DNA of 64,000 nt from Apoderus coryli (Eukaryota > Arthropoda > Insecta > Coleoptera > Attelabidae): NCBI GenBank assembly GCA_911728435.2, contig OU452210.1:1612001-1676000 (forward strand), given 5' to 3'. Numbering within the stretch: the stretch's first letter is position 1; every line of letters starts with the position of its first letter. The translations under genes and the position numbers were made by a program. This document shows, one piece after another, positions 1-36,712 of the stretch. The notes under the pieces are model-generated. The model ran no database searches and had not been told where the DNA came from. It worked only from the letters and a program-made list of their open reading frames with translations.

Positions 1-767
1 GAAATAGCGTGACGTTATATTTCGGATTGGAATCTAGGCCGCATGCGCAGAAATTACCTTAACGATATTTGGATAGCGGGACACGGTATTTGTTTGCGAT
101 TAGCCTGATAAATTCTGTATAACGCTAAATAAAAAGGACTTTTGATTGACAGAAAGCAATTGAAGAATCAGCTGTCAAATGTTGACTTAAAATTGAATCA
201 ATCTAATCTTATATGTGATTATATTAGATTTTATCGCTTTTGTTTTCTTGTGTATTTTACAAATTTTAATTATAGTTTTTGGTTTTTGCTCTCTCTTAAT
301 TAATGATGTCAGAAAATGAAGAACGTAGTAGATTATTATTTTTGAGAGGTATTGCACTTGCAAATAAGGTCTAGCAGCATGAAGGTTAAACTTATGTTGA
401 CATCGGACAATGCGCATTTGTTTTTAAAATAAGGTAAATTTTATTTACGGTAGTGCTTGACTAGGTCCGGTATTATAACACGATACTGAATTGGTTCTAG
501 TTCTCTACGCTTGCGCAGTTTCGATTTCGGCGTTCGCGGTGAAAAAATTATCGACTACTAGTAATAGAATCAAACAGTTTGGCGTTCGCGGTGAAAAAAG
601 AATCAGTTCATTACCGGTTCTGAATCGATTTTTTCTACGGACTGAGGAAAAACTGTTGGTTCTGACATGCGCAGTCTAGCTAACCAACAATTATACACTG
701 GTTATATTTATTTATTTTGTATATGTTTTATCCTTGTAGGTATATAAGAGCATTGTCTTTATAAAGA
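1..767. other. Upstream flank without a recognised gene
   Basis: No convincing coding region is visible. The word GGCGTTCGCGGTGAAAAAA occurs twice, near 531 and 582, inside a region with locally higher GC. A related word (GCGTTCGCGGTG) recurs near 1790. Short open frames here have no recognisable domain and are probably chance frames in repeat sequence. Confidence 0.4.
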
Positions 768-1232
768 CAATAGGGTTATTCTTTCGTAGTGATTGATCTG
801 AACAAGTGAAAGTGATTAAACTGAATGTGATTATACTGAACTGAATATTTGGCGAAACCGAAAGATCATCTTTTTTGTGATTGTCTTTCACTTAACCTCA
901 AAAACTTGTGAAAACAACCAAACTCTCTCTGAAAACTGGAAAATTATTTCTTCCATAATATTATTATCCATGTTTTAAACTTTTACAATTTATTGGTTTG
1001 ATTCGAAATCATATTCCAATTATTACCTCTCAATATTCAATACTTTTAGAGGTTAACTTTTAACTGAACGAACTAACTGGTACCTAGAGGTTGATCAGTA
1101 AGCGGCAAGGGGGGTAGGAATTTTAATCAGTTTGGTAGAAGTGACCGATGTCGAAAGAATACGCACAATCGTGAATGAACTGACAATTTTCAGATTGTTC
1201 ACTTAGTTCAGTACGAAAGAATAACCCTATTG
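768..1232. mobile_element. MITE-like element with 21-bp perfect terminal inverted repeats
   Basis: The sequence from 768 to 788 (starting CAATAGGGTTATTC) is the exact reverse complement of 1212-1232. The 465-bp interior has no long reading frame. This is the layout of a small non-autonomous DNA transposon or foldback repeat. No clear target-site duplication is visible, so the superfamily is left open. Confidence 0.55.
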
Positions 1233-2690
1233 ATAAGGGTTTTAGACAGTGTCAGTGATTACAAAGAAGAAGACATCCAAGAAAGAGTAGAATAGGGTTG
1301 AAGGATTTTATTTTTTCAGGTAGATAGATCTGAGTATTATAAATAAAAGCAGAAATTTTTTGTGTCTCTTATTATTGAGGTTTTACTTTTTATTTCTTAT
1401 GAAGTATTTAGTGACCGTGACGTCCTAAAAAAATTGAAAACAACAAAAATAAAATAAGTTTTCAATTAAACAACGTTTCTTGTTTCCATTACATTATTAA
1501 AATGTTATTAAAAATTAAAATGTGGTTGTGTTTGTGTTTTCTGTCATTATTTAAATGTTCACGATATTCTTCTTCACTAAATTGCGGACAGTATCTTCAT
1601 AATAGGGATAATATTTGAATGAACTGGACTGAAGATTGAACACGTCAACATAAAAATTGAAAATATAACTCAAATTTCTTCAAATGTCTAACTTTTATTA
1701 ACAACTGTTGCACGACAACAACAGAACATACAACGTAAAATTAAAATATTCCGGCATCCAGCTATGCGATTCTATTTTCGTTCTATTTTGCGTTCGCGGT
1801 GATTGCAGTTATGAACGCATTTCGAACCGCGCCTGCGCTTTAAAACCAGTTCTGTGACGTCACGATTCAGTTCAGAATCAATTCAGAATCGTGGCCGCGA
1901 ACGAAGCTACGTTTTGACAGATAACTAAAGTTAACTGTGGAATGACGTTACATATTATAGTTAACTTCAAAATGTAGGAGTTCGTTATCGGGTGGATGGG
2001 GTATCAGTTAAAGTTTAACCTGGATTTATAGTTTGACGGACTGTAAACGTAGACGCACTGCAGAAAGATCAACTATAGAATTTATGTACCCTTGTTTATA
2101 AATTAACGTGAACGCATGACGTAACGTAAGTGAAACGGACGGAAGAGTTGGCCAACTTTCATCTTTTACAATGCTATAATGCATGTTGATTTTAAATGAA
2201 TTGTTGTATGAAACAGTTTTCATTAGGTAAACTGAAACCTGTTATACTACATACTAAAAGATAATAGCCTAAATATTACTTTTAATTATTAAAAACTAAT
2301 AAAGATAATAGAAAATAGAAGCGACGTGATACATCATTCTAAGTTTTACCTATGAAACGAAATTCCGGACTCCTTTTGTTCACTGCGACTTGGGCATCCA
2401 AAAGCCACACAACGTACTATTTTATTAATATACAAAATAAATTTCTATTCTCAATTTTCACAAATAAAATCATCAAAAATGCACACGTAGTTTTCTGTTT
2501 CTTTGCCACATAAAAAATGGCCGCCGCATTGAAAGCGTAACACTTGCCGTGCAGTCAGATATACGAACGTGCGGTATCCCTTCTCTTTTCTAATATAAGG
2601 TGTTGTGTCTACTGCAGTACCTATATTGTTAATTTTATGTTTGTATTGTTCAATAAATACAATGTATTAACATATTATGTTGTTTCATTT
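1233..2690. other. Intergenic sequence, no gene seen
   Basis: This is AT-rich sequence upstream of the AHCYL-like gene. A short GC-richer segment at about 1790-1902 has GTTCGCGG near one end and CCGCGAAC near the other, so it may be another small inverted-repeat element. A GC-rich stretch with ATGGCCGCC lies near 2517. Nothing codes for a recognisable protein. Confidence 0.35.
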
Positions 2691-2699
2691 ATCAATTAA

Positions 2700-3012
2700 A
2701 TTATCTATATTGCATATCCAGCTCACAGATTATCACTAACTGAAAAATCAGCATTATATAATATGATAATTAGATTACCAATAAGTATCAAAGAAATAAA
2801 TGGATTGTAGATATTTAAGAATAAAGTTAGGAAATTACTAGTGGAACTGGAACCATATCAGTTGGCGGATTATTTTGATATGTAGTTAGGATTATCAGTT
2901 TTTTTTTTGTTTTTCTCTTTTTTGACGTCGTTTCATTTATTTATATGCTCGTGTGATTGTGGATAATATGTAGGTAGATTTATTTGAAATAAAGAATTGT
3001 TATTATTATTAT
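2700..3012 (+). mobile_element. 3' end of a non-LTR retrotransposon
   Basis: The translation around 2765-2885 resembles the extreme C-terminus of insect CR1/Jockey-type reverse transcriptases (a LP.SIKEI...FK.KVRKLLVELEPY pattern). A stop, a short untranslated stretch, AATAAA and a TTATTATTATTA tail at about 2998-3012 follow. The copy is strongly 5' truncated and contains at least one in-frame stop, so it is a dead fragment. Confidence 0.5.
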
Positions 3013-3467
3013 ATCCACATGCCCATATCTTTTTTTATTAAAACTATTAATCATCAAAATTAAATAAAATTTCAAAAATATATCACATAAGTTATGTATG
3101 TTACGCCTTTGAATCTAAGGGCTATATGCTAGGTGGTAACACAACGACCGGTACAATTACGGGTCCACTCTCTTTTCTTGTCTAAGGTTCAGTGATTTAT
3201 ACAACTGCTTAAGCGCGTTACTCACTACAAAATGTTCATATCTCGCGCATAGTTCTTACAGTTTATAGACTATGGCTTATTCTCTCTCTGGTTATCTAAT
3301 GTCATGTAATCAGCTGTTATGTGTCATTAGGTATATTTTGATAACTTTTACTTTTCCACTACCACAATATTAAGTACAACACGTTTGTTATCCACTTATC
3401 AATTTGTTTATAATAGCAAATGCAAGTTGTGTGAACATATTGTTTTCAGACAAGATTTTTCAAAATC

Positions 3468-27630
<24,163 letters not shown>

Positions 27631-27636
27631 TGTACT

Positions 27637-27642
27637 AATAAA
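27637..27642 (+). terminator. Candidate polyadenylation signal
   Basis: AATAAA lies 7 bp after the stop codon, unusually close. A further AATAAATAAAT lies near 28320. Which one is used cannot be told from sequence. Confidence 0.25.
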
Positions 27643-29005
27643 ATTGGTAAACAAAGAAACAAAACTGTATGTTGCTTGGTTGTATGTAACTAAAATAGTA
27701 TTTAAAATTAAATTGTGGCAACCCAATATGAATGGCGCAAAATGTGTTTGAAACCATTCAAATGTAGCATTGTAGTTCCTCCCTACTAAAATTTCGATGA
27801 CTAATTTTAGAGGTTTCTAGTTTCCACGAACATTTTTTAACTTAGAGAGTGAAATTGAAAAATTTAACATTGCAGGCAAGGTTATTTATAAATCGATGTG
27901 GTAATTATTTTCTTTGCTTTTTATATCTTAAAATATGCAAACTACCGTACCGAGAGGTAGCTGTCGGAAGCAGCAATATATCTTTTATCTCAAAGGTAAA
28001 GGTTTTCTAGAAAAGCAGCAGTTACCTATTTCTTCTCTTATTGATGGATGGTAGTGTTTTTATAATGACATTTCAGAGATGATTCCGCCCATAGCTACTT
28101 TCACTATACCTATAAATCTGGGCAGGATATTCATTTTATATGAAGCTGATTGAATTATGAGAAAAAATCATAACTATAATATTTTTATTTACCTTATGTT
28201 TAGCTTCAAATGAATGTAGTTATAAATATTCACATAGAGCATACAGTCAAGTTAACAATAGTTTATGTAATTTTATTGCTTATCATTGAGATCTTGTATA
28301 GTGTAAATGCTACAAATATGAATAAATAAATTAGGTGTTCCAGTCTTGGTACTCATAATTAAAATTAACTAAACCATGAACCACTACTAATATGATATGT
28401 GAATTTCTGTTTGTAAACCTCATTACTTTTTTAGTTTCTATAACTCATATGCTATTCTGAATCTCCCTCTGTATGTAGATAATATTTCCACCAACAGTTT
28501 ATTAACTATATTGGATTTTGGTTCGGGTAGTTAATGTTTTCAAATTGAGACTTTCGATAAAATATTTCTAGAAATTATAGGACGAAATTTGTAATTTAAC
28601 AATAATATCTATGTAAATAATATGGTAGTTTGTTGATGCGATATTTACATATTGTAGTTGTATTAGTCGCTGCCTTTTTAACAGTAGCGACTTTAGATCT
28701 GTTTCTGAATGGCAGTGACCATCAATCAAATATGAAATATACAGTGTTCATATTTTAAAATTTGCCACCCGGAATAACTCGTCATCTAAAGTAGACAGGA
28801 TTTTCAGTAAAAACGCGTTTATTTTGCTTTGAAGGGGAACTTCTAAACCACTGTTGGGGATTTACCCGCTATTTTATTCGTAATAAATTGAGATTGAGAA
28901 CCAATAAGTTCTAACAAAAAGGTTTTATATTACTCACTATTCTGACATAGTAATGACAATAAACAAGATTCCCAAACAATTGGTAAATTATAACATGCAA
29001 ATAAA
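27643..29005. other. 3' flank of AHCYL-like gene, no further gene seen
   Basis: AT-rich. The segment at about 28755-28840 (TTTGCCACCCGGAATAACTC) is similar, in inverted orientation, to about 33690-33790, marking a dispersed repeat of unknown class. Confidence 0.35.
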
Positions 29006-29007
29006 AT

Positions 29008-30380
29008 GAAAATAAATAAATCTTTATTGCCCAACAGAGCAAGTACATAACAATACATAAATATAGATCAATCTAGATACATTTTTATGTTTAACCTAAA
29101 CAAAAAAAATGAAAATTACAATTTGTCAAACTATACTAAATATGCGACCAAATAAATTAATATTCGAAAAACTTACAATTAAATCAGATATACAAAACCT
29201 GAAATAAATATTACAATCCTAACCATGTTTAACCAAAGAAAATAATAAAATTTAAAATATCTCAATTAAAAAAAAGAAAAAATGTCTAATTATACCAAAT
29301 ATGCTACCAAACGAATTAATTAAGATTCTGAAAACTAAGGATTAAATCAGAAACACAAAACCTGAAATAACAGTTATAATCTTAAATTAACTATTATAAT
29401 AGAAAACTTTCATTTGAATGGAAGCAGTGGTCCATTCAAATTTCATATATTACAAGGTTATTAAAACAGCAAGTATAATTATATATACAAAATTTTTATA
29501 CAATTTTCATCTACCCCGAAAGAAATCCGCAGCCGTCTGCTTCAAGTCACTCAGAGAACAGTCAAAAATATCACACAAACCACAAATACTATTATAATTT
29601 GTATACATAATATGCACAGGGCAGCGACATAAGATATTTGTCCTGGCTCTGTCAACATAGAATGTCAGACTGCTCCTAGATGAGAGTCTCGTATATTAAA
29701 ATTCAGTTTATGGAGCAAAAAGGAGCAGTCTATGGTACCATGTATGAATTTATATAACACGACCAAACACGCCAGGATGCGTCGAAATTTTAAACTTGCC
29801 TCTCCAAACTCAGCCAACAATCCAGTATAGCTGCAGCCCCTAGCCGGAAATTCGCCATGTGTCCTAAAGAACAGATGTTTAAGAAACTTTTTCTGCACTC
29901 TCTCAATAGGTGATCCGTATGTGTGGTAAAGTGGATGCCAAACCAGTGCGCAGTACTCAAGCTTGGGCCGGATATAGGCGTAATATAGGGACCGCAATGC
30001 GTTGATATGGTTGAAGGCTCTGCAGTTGCGAACCATGAATCCATAGGACCTGTTCGCGCTGGCAACTATATCCTCAACATGATCCCGAAAAGTAAATTTA
30101 CAATCGAACAAAACGCCCAGGTCATGAACAGTCTCAGATCGATTGAGCGTTTGTCCGCCAAGCGTATACCCATACTTCACCACACTCCTCATTCTAGAAA
30201 AACTAACACACGGACCTTAAATCACGCTGCATTTTTTCACAATCACTCTGGTTGTTTATCGTGGCAAAGAACTTAAGATCGTCCGCAAACAGTAATGTCT
30301 CCGACCGAGGGCTGCGCTCAAGATCCTTTATGAAGATTAGAAAGAGCAGGGGTCCAAGATTGGATCCTTGTGGGAAAAAG
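29008..30380 (-). mobile_element. Non-LTR retrotransposon (CR1/Jockey-like), 5' truncated
   Basis: The minus strand from about 30375 reads PQGSNLGPLLFLIFIKDLER and LLFADDLKFFATINN, the RT QGS and FADD blocks. A stop follows, then the open frame 30192-29665 (175 residues) with LYYAYIRPKLEYCALVWHPL and the C-terminal part. The 3' end near 29008-29035 carries GGGCAATAAAGATTTATTTATT. At least one stop separates the FADD block from the rest, so it is inactive. Confidence 0.75.
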
Positions 30381-30513
30381 CCAGGTATTGGAACGAACTA
30401 AATCCGTTATAGTATACATAAACATAAACCTACAAAATACATAATTCAAAATATAAAGAGTGGTAACAATAAAAAAAACACATATACAGTGTGATGTACA
30501 TACATTCTGAACA
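30376..30513 (-). repeat. Candidate BEL/Pao 3' LTR remnant
   Basis: On the minus strand a polypurine tract (CAAGGTGGGGG, 30514-30526) is followed by TATGTTCAGAATG, a plausible LTR start. The LTR is cut at about 30376 by the neighbouring non-LTR element. No matching 5' LTR was found. Confidence 0.4.
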
Positions 30514-33290
30514 TACCCCCCACCTTGAAAGAGTGCCTTTCTACACATAAAAAAAATTAATAGTTCATTTCTATAGGTAGAGGACATAATTTTGTAATGG
30601 CTTTATATAGTTCTCCGCACTGAGTCTTAACTTTCACCACACGTACACAATTATCTTTTCCTCGATAAACAGAGACCAGACGGCACAGTGCAATGGAGGT
30701 AAAGATTTATCTTCCAATAAAACTAACTCTCCAACAATAGCATTGTCTTTCTGTGTTGTCCATTTGTTACGCCGTTATAATTCAACTAAAGAGTCTTTTG
30801 ACCAACGCTTCCAAAAATGTGGATACAACATTTGGATATGTTTATATTTTGCCAAACGATTTGTGGGCACATCTGTAAAATCTGGGTCGGGTATGAGGTA
30901 AGCTGATGACCAATTAAAAAATGGGGGTTAAAATGTCAAAATCAGCTGGACTACTTGAAAGAGGAGTTATTTGTCGCGAATTTAAAACAGCTTCAATTTG
31001 TGTAAGTAATGCCATAAAACTCTCAAATGTTAAGTGATTATTGGCTAAATCTCGTTTAAGATGTAATTTGCGTGACTTTATTCCAGATTCCCAAATACTC
31101 CTAAAATGTGGTGAATTATTTTATTTGCAAATTGATCAACAAGTGAATTTGAGTTTTTAGTTAAAAAATTACCCAATTCTTGAAGCTCTTTACTTCCTTT
31201 AACAAAATTAGTACCATTATCTGAAAATAAACATTGAGGCTTACCTCATCGAGTTACAAATCTATGTAATGTGGCTGATACTATTTCTAACTGAACTGAA
31301 AGTAGAAAGACACACAAATAAACAAACATAACATTTTATTAACTTGGCAGCTCTACCTCGTTTAATTTTTATTAAAAAATAATCACAATCTATACCTACA
31401 TTGTAGAATGAAAGAGATTGATACATTCTTTCTTTTGGTAAGTTACCCATAATTTGTGTTAAATGTTTTGGATTCGACTTAAAACATTAAACGCATTGAA
31501 AACATACTTTTCTCACTAAATTCCTTCCACCAATTATCCTATACTTCTCACGAAGTGAACTTAAGAAAAGATGAGGTCCAGGATGAAGAAGAATTCTGTG
31601 CTCTGTTTCAACAATTAATTTGGTAATTTTATGTTTACCATGTAACAAAATAGGATGCTTGGCATTATATGGCAGATTAGACAGTTCCCGACCTTAAAAC
31701 AGAATTTTCATCAATAAATTTACGACAAACAAAATAAAAAAATAGTGTCATCATTGGTGATATGAACATAGATGTGCTGAAACACTGCCAACGCAAAGTA
31801 TATGATAAACTATATTAGCACCTAGGAGAATTTGAGCATCACTTGAAATAGCAAATTCAGGATCAGCTAACTTTAGATGACCTGGTATAGCAAGATGACC
31901 AATGTTTAAAGTTTTTGATGGAATGGATTTGCTAATTAAAGGAACTATTAAACATGAAACAGTTTGCTCAAAATTATAATGTCATGACATAAAATGTACA
32001 GAACATTTTCCATTAATATTCTATTCAATTTGATTGATGGCAATAATTGACATGATTTCTGTTTATGTAATCCTAATAAATCACAAAATTATCTTGTTAT
32101 TTAATAAATTTGATTGACGATTATCTAACTAAGCTCTGCAAGTATGAAAGACACCATTTATATCACGCACTTTAACTACTGCTGTAGACGACAATAGTAA
32201 TACTTTGTCTCCCGGTGAATTTCTATCAAATGTAGAATTCATTTGTATAGAATAATTATTCATTGATTTATGGATATCATTATTTTGTGTATAGAAAGTT
32301 GATTATTCTTTGAACTCGAATTACATCCTTAATTTATACTTGAAACAGTATCTTGAATTGGTTCCTCTTGTCTGCTTGTACTGGACCTTTGTTTATTATC
32401 CACCACAAAAGTTTCAAAATGTAATAAGTTACCAAATAATTATGAAATTCTGAAGGGACTTGGATTTAAGGTAAATGTTCGAGAACTTATCCTTCACTCT
32501 CAATACTACAATCACTCTTGATGTGTGTAGAACTCTCTTAGGTATTTTATTTAATCTGAATTTTATAGAACACACTCTATAGTCTATGATATGGATCGGT
32601 TATCAACGTGCAAGACGTTACTTCTTTCTTTTTTTTTTTTATTACAGTAGGGTAATATAAGCTTAATAATTATTAAAGTAGGTTAAGCTAGGTGGCATAA
32701 TGCCTCAACTTCGCCTGTTGTAAATTTTTAATTTGCAATAAAGACATTATTATTATAATAAAGTCTGCTGTTGTGAACCACATTTTTTGCAACTTCCCCT
32801 ATTGCAAAATTTACTTTTGTGGTTTCCTGTTTTTAAACAATTAGCACATAAGCTTAAACGTCTTACTTCATTATATCTATTATATGCTCAAAGCTTTAAA
32901 AACTCAGTACAATTAATTATAGAATGTGATGTGACCCATAAAAAGTTAATATACACAATTAGTATTACTAGTTGATACAAAAGTTTTTGAAGGATTTTTA
33001 AATTTTCCAAAGCTTTTTATCTTTTCTATTTTTATCTTATGCTATTTCTATATTTCAAAAATTCTTTGAATTCTTCACATTTAGGCAACTATTGTATAGG
33101 CTTCCTTTCTTCCCACACTCTTTTAGTAACAGCACCTAATTGTTTTGAAACTAAATGAACTATCACAAGGTCCCACTGATCGACACTAATTTTTAATTTT
33201 TCTAGAGCATACAAATCATTTGTTACAGTGTTAACCATAATACGTAAAGCCCTTTTTGTTTAGAAACAAAATCCTGCAAAACCGTTCAGT
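30514..33290 (-). mobile_element. BEL/Pao retrotransposon relic lacking reverse transcriptase
   Basis: In order on the minus strand: gag C-terminal part (about 33290-32780) with VDQWDLVIVHLVSKQLG and a CCHC array (LCANCLKTGNHKSKFC, then CKKCG); protease-like block (about 32200-31750) with VRDINGVFHTCRALLDN; integrase N-terminal block (about 31700-31450); integrase core (31450-31000) with GKPQCLFSDNGTNFVKGSKE; and C-terminal block (about 30780-30600) with NAIVGELVLLEDKSLPP. The protease region runs almost directly into integrase, so the RT and RNase H are gone. Stops and frameshifts are frequent. Confidence 0.75.
32630..32765 (+). mobile_element. Non-LTR retrotransposon 3' end inserted in the BEL/Pao relic
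   Basis: Contains CTTCGCCTGTTGTAAA and GCAATAAAGACATTATTATTA, matching the 3' end of the copy at 9270-9356. It lies between the BEL/Pao CCHC region and protease region, so it inserted after the BEL/Pao element did. Confidence 0.6.
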
Positions 33291-33419
33291 TTAGACTCAG
33301 AAAAAGTGATTACTTTTTTAAGCACAAATGAGCAGGGAATTAATTAAAACATATATTGATTCCAGTAAAACATAGGGGGATAAAAAGTGTCAGTAACCCC
33401 TATAGCATGCCACTGGTTA

Positions 33420-33600
33420 ATTTTAAAAAAAATTGTTTATGTCAAAATATTACGTACAATTGTGTGTGTTGACAAATTTGGATTATCTGATATTTTTCTA
33501 GTCATCTCTTCACAGAACTGTATCCTTCTGTCATAATCGTATTTATTGAGTTGTTGATGAATCTTTAGTTTTTACGGAAAAAACTTATTTTGTTTGGGTA
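33420..33600 (-). pseudogene. DDE transposase relic
   Basis: Minus-strand translation gives QQLNKYDYDRRIQFCEEMTR then NPNLSTHTI, matching the segment before the first catalytic Asp in insect transposases of the kind also seen at 9.74-9.91 kb (QLN..D..RR..FC....). Only about 40 residues are readable. Confidence 0.45.
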
Positions 33601-33689
33601 CTGAATCAGGAGAAATGTTAGTCAACTTGGTTAGGATTCATAGCAAAACTCAAAATTCAACCAACATTGGTTTTGAAGTTCTCCAAACA

Positions 33690-33800
33690 AAATCCACGTG
33701 TTTTTGCTGAAATCGTGTCTACTTCTGATGAAGAGTTATTCTGGGTGGCAAGTTTTTTAAAATGAAAGCACTGTATAACGAATTTCAAAACCTAGTAATG
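33690..33800. repeat. Dispersed repeat shared with 28.76-28.84 kb
   Basis: GATGAAGAGTTATTCTGGGT here matches, inverted, GATGACGAGTTATTCCGGGT on the minus strand near 28790; the flanking 60 bp also match with substitutions. Class unknown. Confidence 0.45.
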
Positions 33801-34970
33801 TAATGATATTTTTTTTCAAGAGATAAACCAATGTGGACACGAAGTTCAGTTCGATATGCGCTAACATATAATTGTCGAAAATAATATCTGCTTTTGTTTT
33901 AATTCCCCATTATCCCGCGTTATGTAAAAATATGATACCATATAACTAGTAGTTTTTTACTTTTTTATCAATGCTCCCGGAGCCTCTGTAGAAAATAATA
34001 ATTATCCTTAGGTGCATCCTAAATGTCTACCAAAAGCTGTAATTTTAGTAGAATTCAGCCTATCTCGCTCATATGTAAAAAATCTTGGATGGTAAGCAAT
34101 TCAATTCCGGACACTCGTATGATATTTTATTAATTTTGAAATTATTTACTCTCTGTTTCAGGTATTAGATTGATATAAATAAATTTATTTAATAATGCGG
34201 ATGCCTGGAGATTGTGTAGAGTGTCAGTATCGCTAGTTAAAATGTTAGTTAATTATTACATTTGTAGCTCAATGTTTACCAGCATTTTTAATACAATGAC
34301 ACATTCAAATTGTTTAGGTTATGTAAAAAATCTTTTTTAAAACGGACGATTTTTTTGCATTTTCTAATGAAAGTATTATTTTATTTTTATATTGTGTATT
34401 TCTTTTTATTTATATTGATTATTTAATATATACATTCTCAGACAGCTTTTTGTATCGTTATAGTACCTATAGACTGGAGTAATATTGTTATGTACTTATA
34501 CATTGTTATTAAACATATAGTTACTGTTTAGTAAAAATAAATTATCTAAAATTTGATATAAATATATTTTATTTACAAAAATAAGCATAATTCTTAGAGC
34601 TATGTTGTACTGAATAGGTTGTCAATCCACCAACTTATAGTCTTCAGGCGAATTTAGACACAGCAAGTCGATAATGCAAGTTACTAAACTGAAGCTTCTA
34701 AAAACTTTTATAAATAACATGTTTTGGTACCTACCCAAAGGGACCTATTTTTATAAAGGTACCTGGGGAAGACTTGTGTGGGCACAAGACAAGGTAAAAA
34801 TCGGTGTCACCCCAAACTTTCCCGAAAGTTGAATTATCGATATCGCCTCAATAAATTATAGTGCAGTTCATTGGATGCTGCACATTATAATCTAAAATAT
34901 GATATCACCGAAATGTTTTCGTCAATGATTTAAAATCTAAATACACTATATTATTATTTCCTTTCCTTTC
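33801..34970. other. Intergenic, nothing recognised
   Basis: AT-rich, with no convincing frame or repeat pairing. Confidence 0.35.
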
Positions 34971-34974
34971 TTTT

Positions 34975-35095
34975 TTGGCCTCTACACTAGGTAATACATC
35001 TTTGTAATTCTTGGAACTACAGTTTAACGTGGAATCCGAACCACGGTCATCGACCGCCAGATGCCAGGACCACGACTATATAGTCAATAACTACT
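34975..35095 (-). mobile_element. SINE family 2, partial copy
   Basis: Reverse complement of the 58.2-58.32 kb SINE: it shares TAGTTATTGACTATATAGTC, the B-box core GTGGTTCGGATTCCACG and the ATTACAAAGATG tail region. It abuts a SINE family 1 copy. Confidence 0.7.
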
Positions 35096-35139
35096 TATTA
35101 TAATTAAAGTTTAATACTGATAACCTAAGCGAACCCAAC

Positions 35140-35300
35140 TACATAACTACTTTATTAAAAAATTAGAAATAAAAAAGTAAAAATAATAACATCCTAAACT
35201 AACCTTGTTCAAAAATTATAAATAAAAAAAAATGCAAGAACAAGGATCGAACCCAGGATCTTCCGCACGTAAACCACTGGCTACGCCCGACGCGACGGTA
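35140..35300 (-). mobile_element. tRNA-derived SINE family 1, second copy
   Basis: Minus strand: GGCGTAGCCAGTGGTTTACG (A-box area), GGTTCGATCC (B-box), then the T-rich tail ATTTATAATTTTTGAACAAG, matching the tail of the 13.1-kb copy. Confidence 0.65.
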
Positions 35301-36235
35301 GAAGATATAAAACCAAACTGACTTATTAATTAATTCTTTATGAACCATGAATTAGTGCATTGTCGTCGACGTACCGTCAAAATATAAATATATAATATTT
35401 TCATAAAATAATCCATTTCACACGAGTAGTATAGATGATATGAATAAAAGTCGTCATATAATTGAATAGTCAATGCCATACATGTTTAATTGATCGTTTA
35501 AAATTATAAAGTCACCCTGTGGAAAAAGATTTTTTATATAAAAAATAAAAGTACTTAGTGGGAATGCATAAGATTATCAAGAGAATGTATAATTTCTCCA
35601 CAGTGTGACTCAATTAAAACATTTACTCAAAATTGCAAGTTTTCTAAATTATATAAGGCCACTGATTCACGATCTCGAAACATGTATGGTATTGGCTGTT
35701 CAATTCGGTTTTCCCATGCGAAAACACAGTAACTGCTGGAACCTGAAATCGCCGAAAGTTCGAATTTCTGAAATTTAATGGCCTTTCAAAACTATTGACA
35801 GAAACGGTTTGAAATTTGGCACGATTAAATAAAAGTAGTGTAGAATATTATCCATACACGAAACATACACGTATTTCTAAAATTTGAAGTAGGCTTAATC
35901 AACTTTGTTTTTTCGTTGGATTTTATTTAGTATTTAGTAGAATAAACTGTAAAAAACACAGTAATATCGCTTGCTAAAAATCAAAATTAAACGATGTTAG
36001 TTTAACAACCTAGGAACTTACTTTACTGCGTTTTTTGGTTTGGATTCTTAAACAATTTTTAGTAGGTTTAAATAATTTGTTTTTAAAATAGAACGAAAAA
36101 AAAATTATAAAACCAGTATTTTATAAGATATTTATTTTAGAAATATTTTTAAATAAAAAAAAATACATATTTTTCAAATTAAATGCTAATAATTATTTAG
36201 TTGTAAAAAAAACTGATTATTTGTCAACTGAAATG
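35301..36235. other. Intergenic AT-rich sequence with CACAGTAA words
   Basis: No gene. The word CACAGTAA occurs near 35726 and 35957, the left outliers of the cluster that continues to 37.95 kb. The hairpin-prone interior suggests remnants of the same repeat family. Confidence 0.35.
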
Positions 36236-36239
36236 TTAA

Positions 36240-36596
36240 TAACTATTCATTATCACTTTCGCTATTTTGCTCGAAGGTGACCAGATCTAAAGACACCTGA
36301 GATTCCGGCAGAGATTCCTAAAAATTTCGTCTACTGACGGGCATGAGAGATACAAGGGATTTGCAAATAATTTCTTTTTTCGAAAATGAAATGCCTCTTG
36401 GTTGTAGAATATCTAGAACAATGGGTAAACTAACTTTTCTTTGAAGAAAATTAAGTTCTTTTCCTTCATCGTCGAAATCTAATTTATACTTTATGTTCCT
36501 ACTACCTTTAGTAAAAGTAACTTCAACTAACTCGCCTAAGAGAAATCCTTTCAAAGCATCATCTGCTTTTTTGGTTGTTCGTTTTTGTTCTGCCAC
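36240..36596 (-). CDS. Unknown protein fragment with acidic tail (interrupted)
   Basis: A 92-residue frame starting MAEQKRTTKKADDALKGFLL continues with KYKLDFDDEGKELNFLQRK and SLVSLMPVSRRNF, then meets a TAG at 36315-36317. The same frame continues after it with ESLPESQVSLDLVTFEQ and an acidic NSESDNE end at 36240. The composition is protein-like (charged, balanced, acidic C-terminus), unlike chance frames here. I do not recognise the family. It sits beside the CACAGTAA palindrome and may be its decayed coding part. Confidence 0.4.
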
Positions 36597-36712
36597 AAAT
36601 GAAACTGTTTCAGTTTAAGAACTTCAACATTTTTCCTACAGATAGATATCATGGTAAATACATTTACCATTTTCAGGAGCTTATAGAAATAGTGGACATC
36701 TAATGTAGTTGT

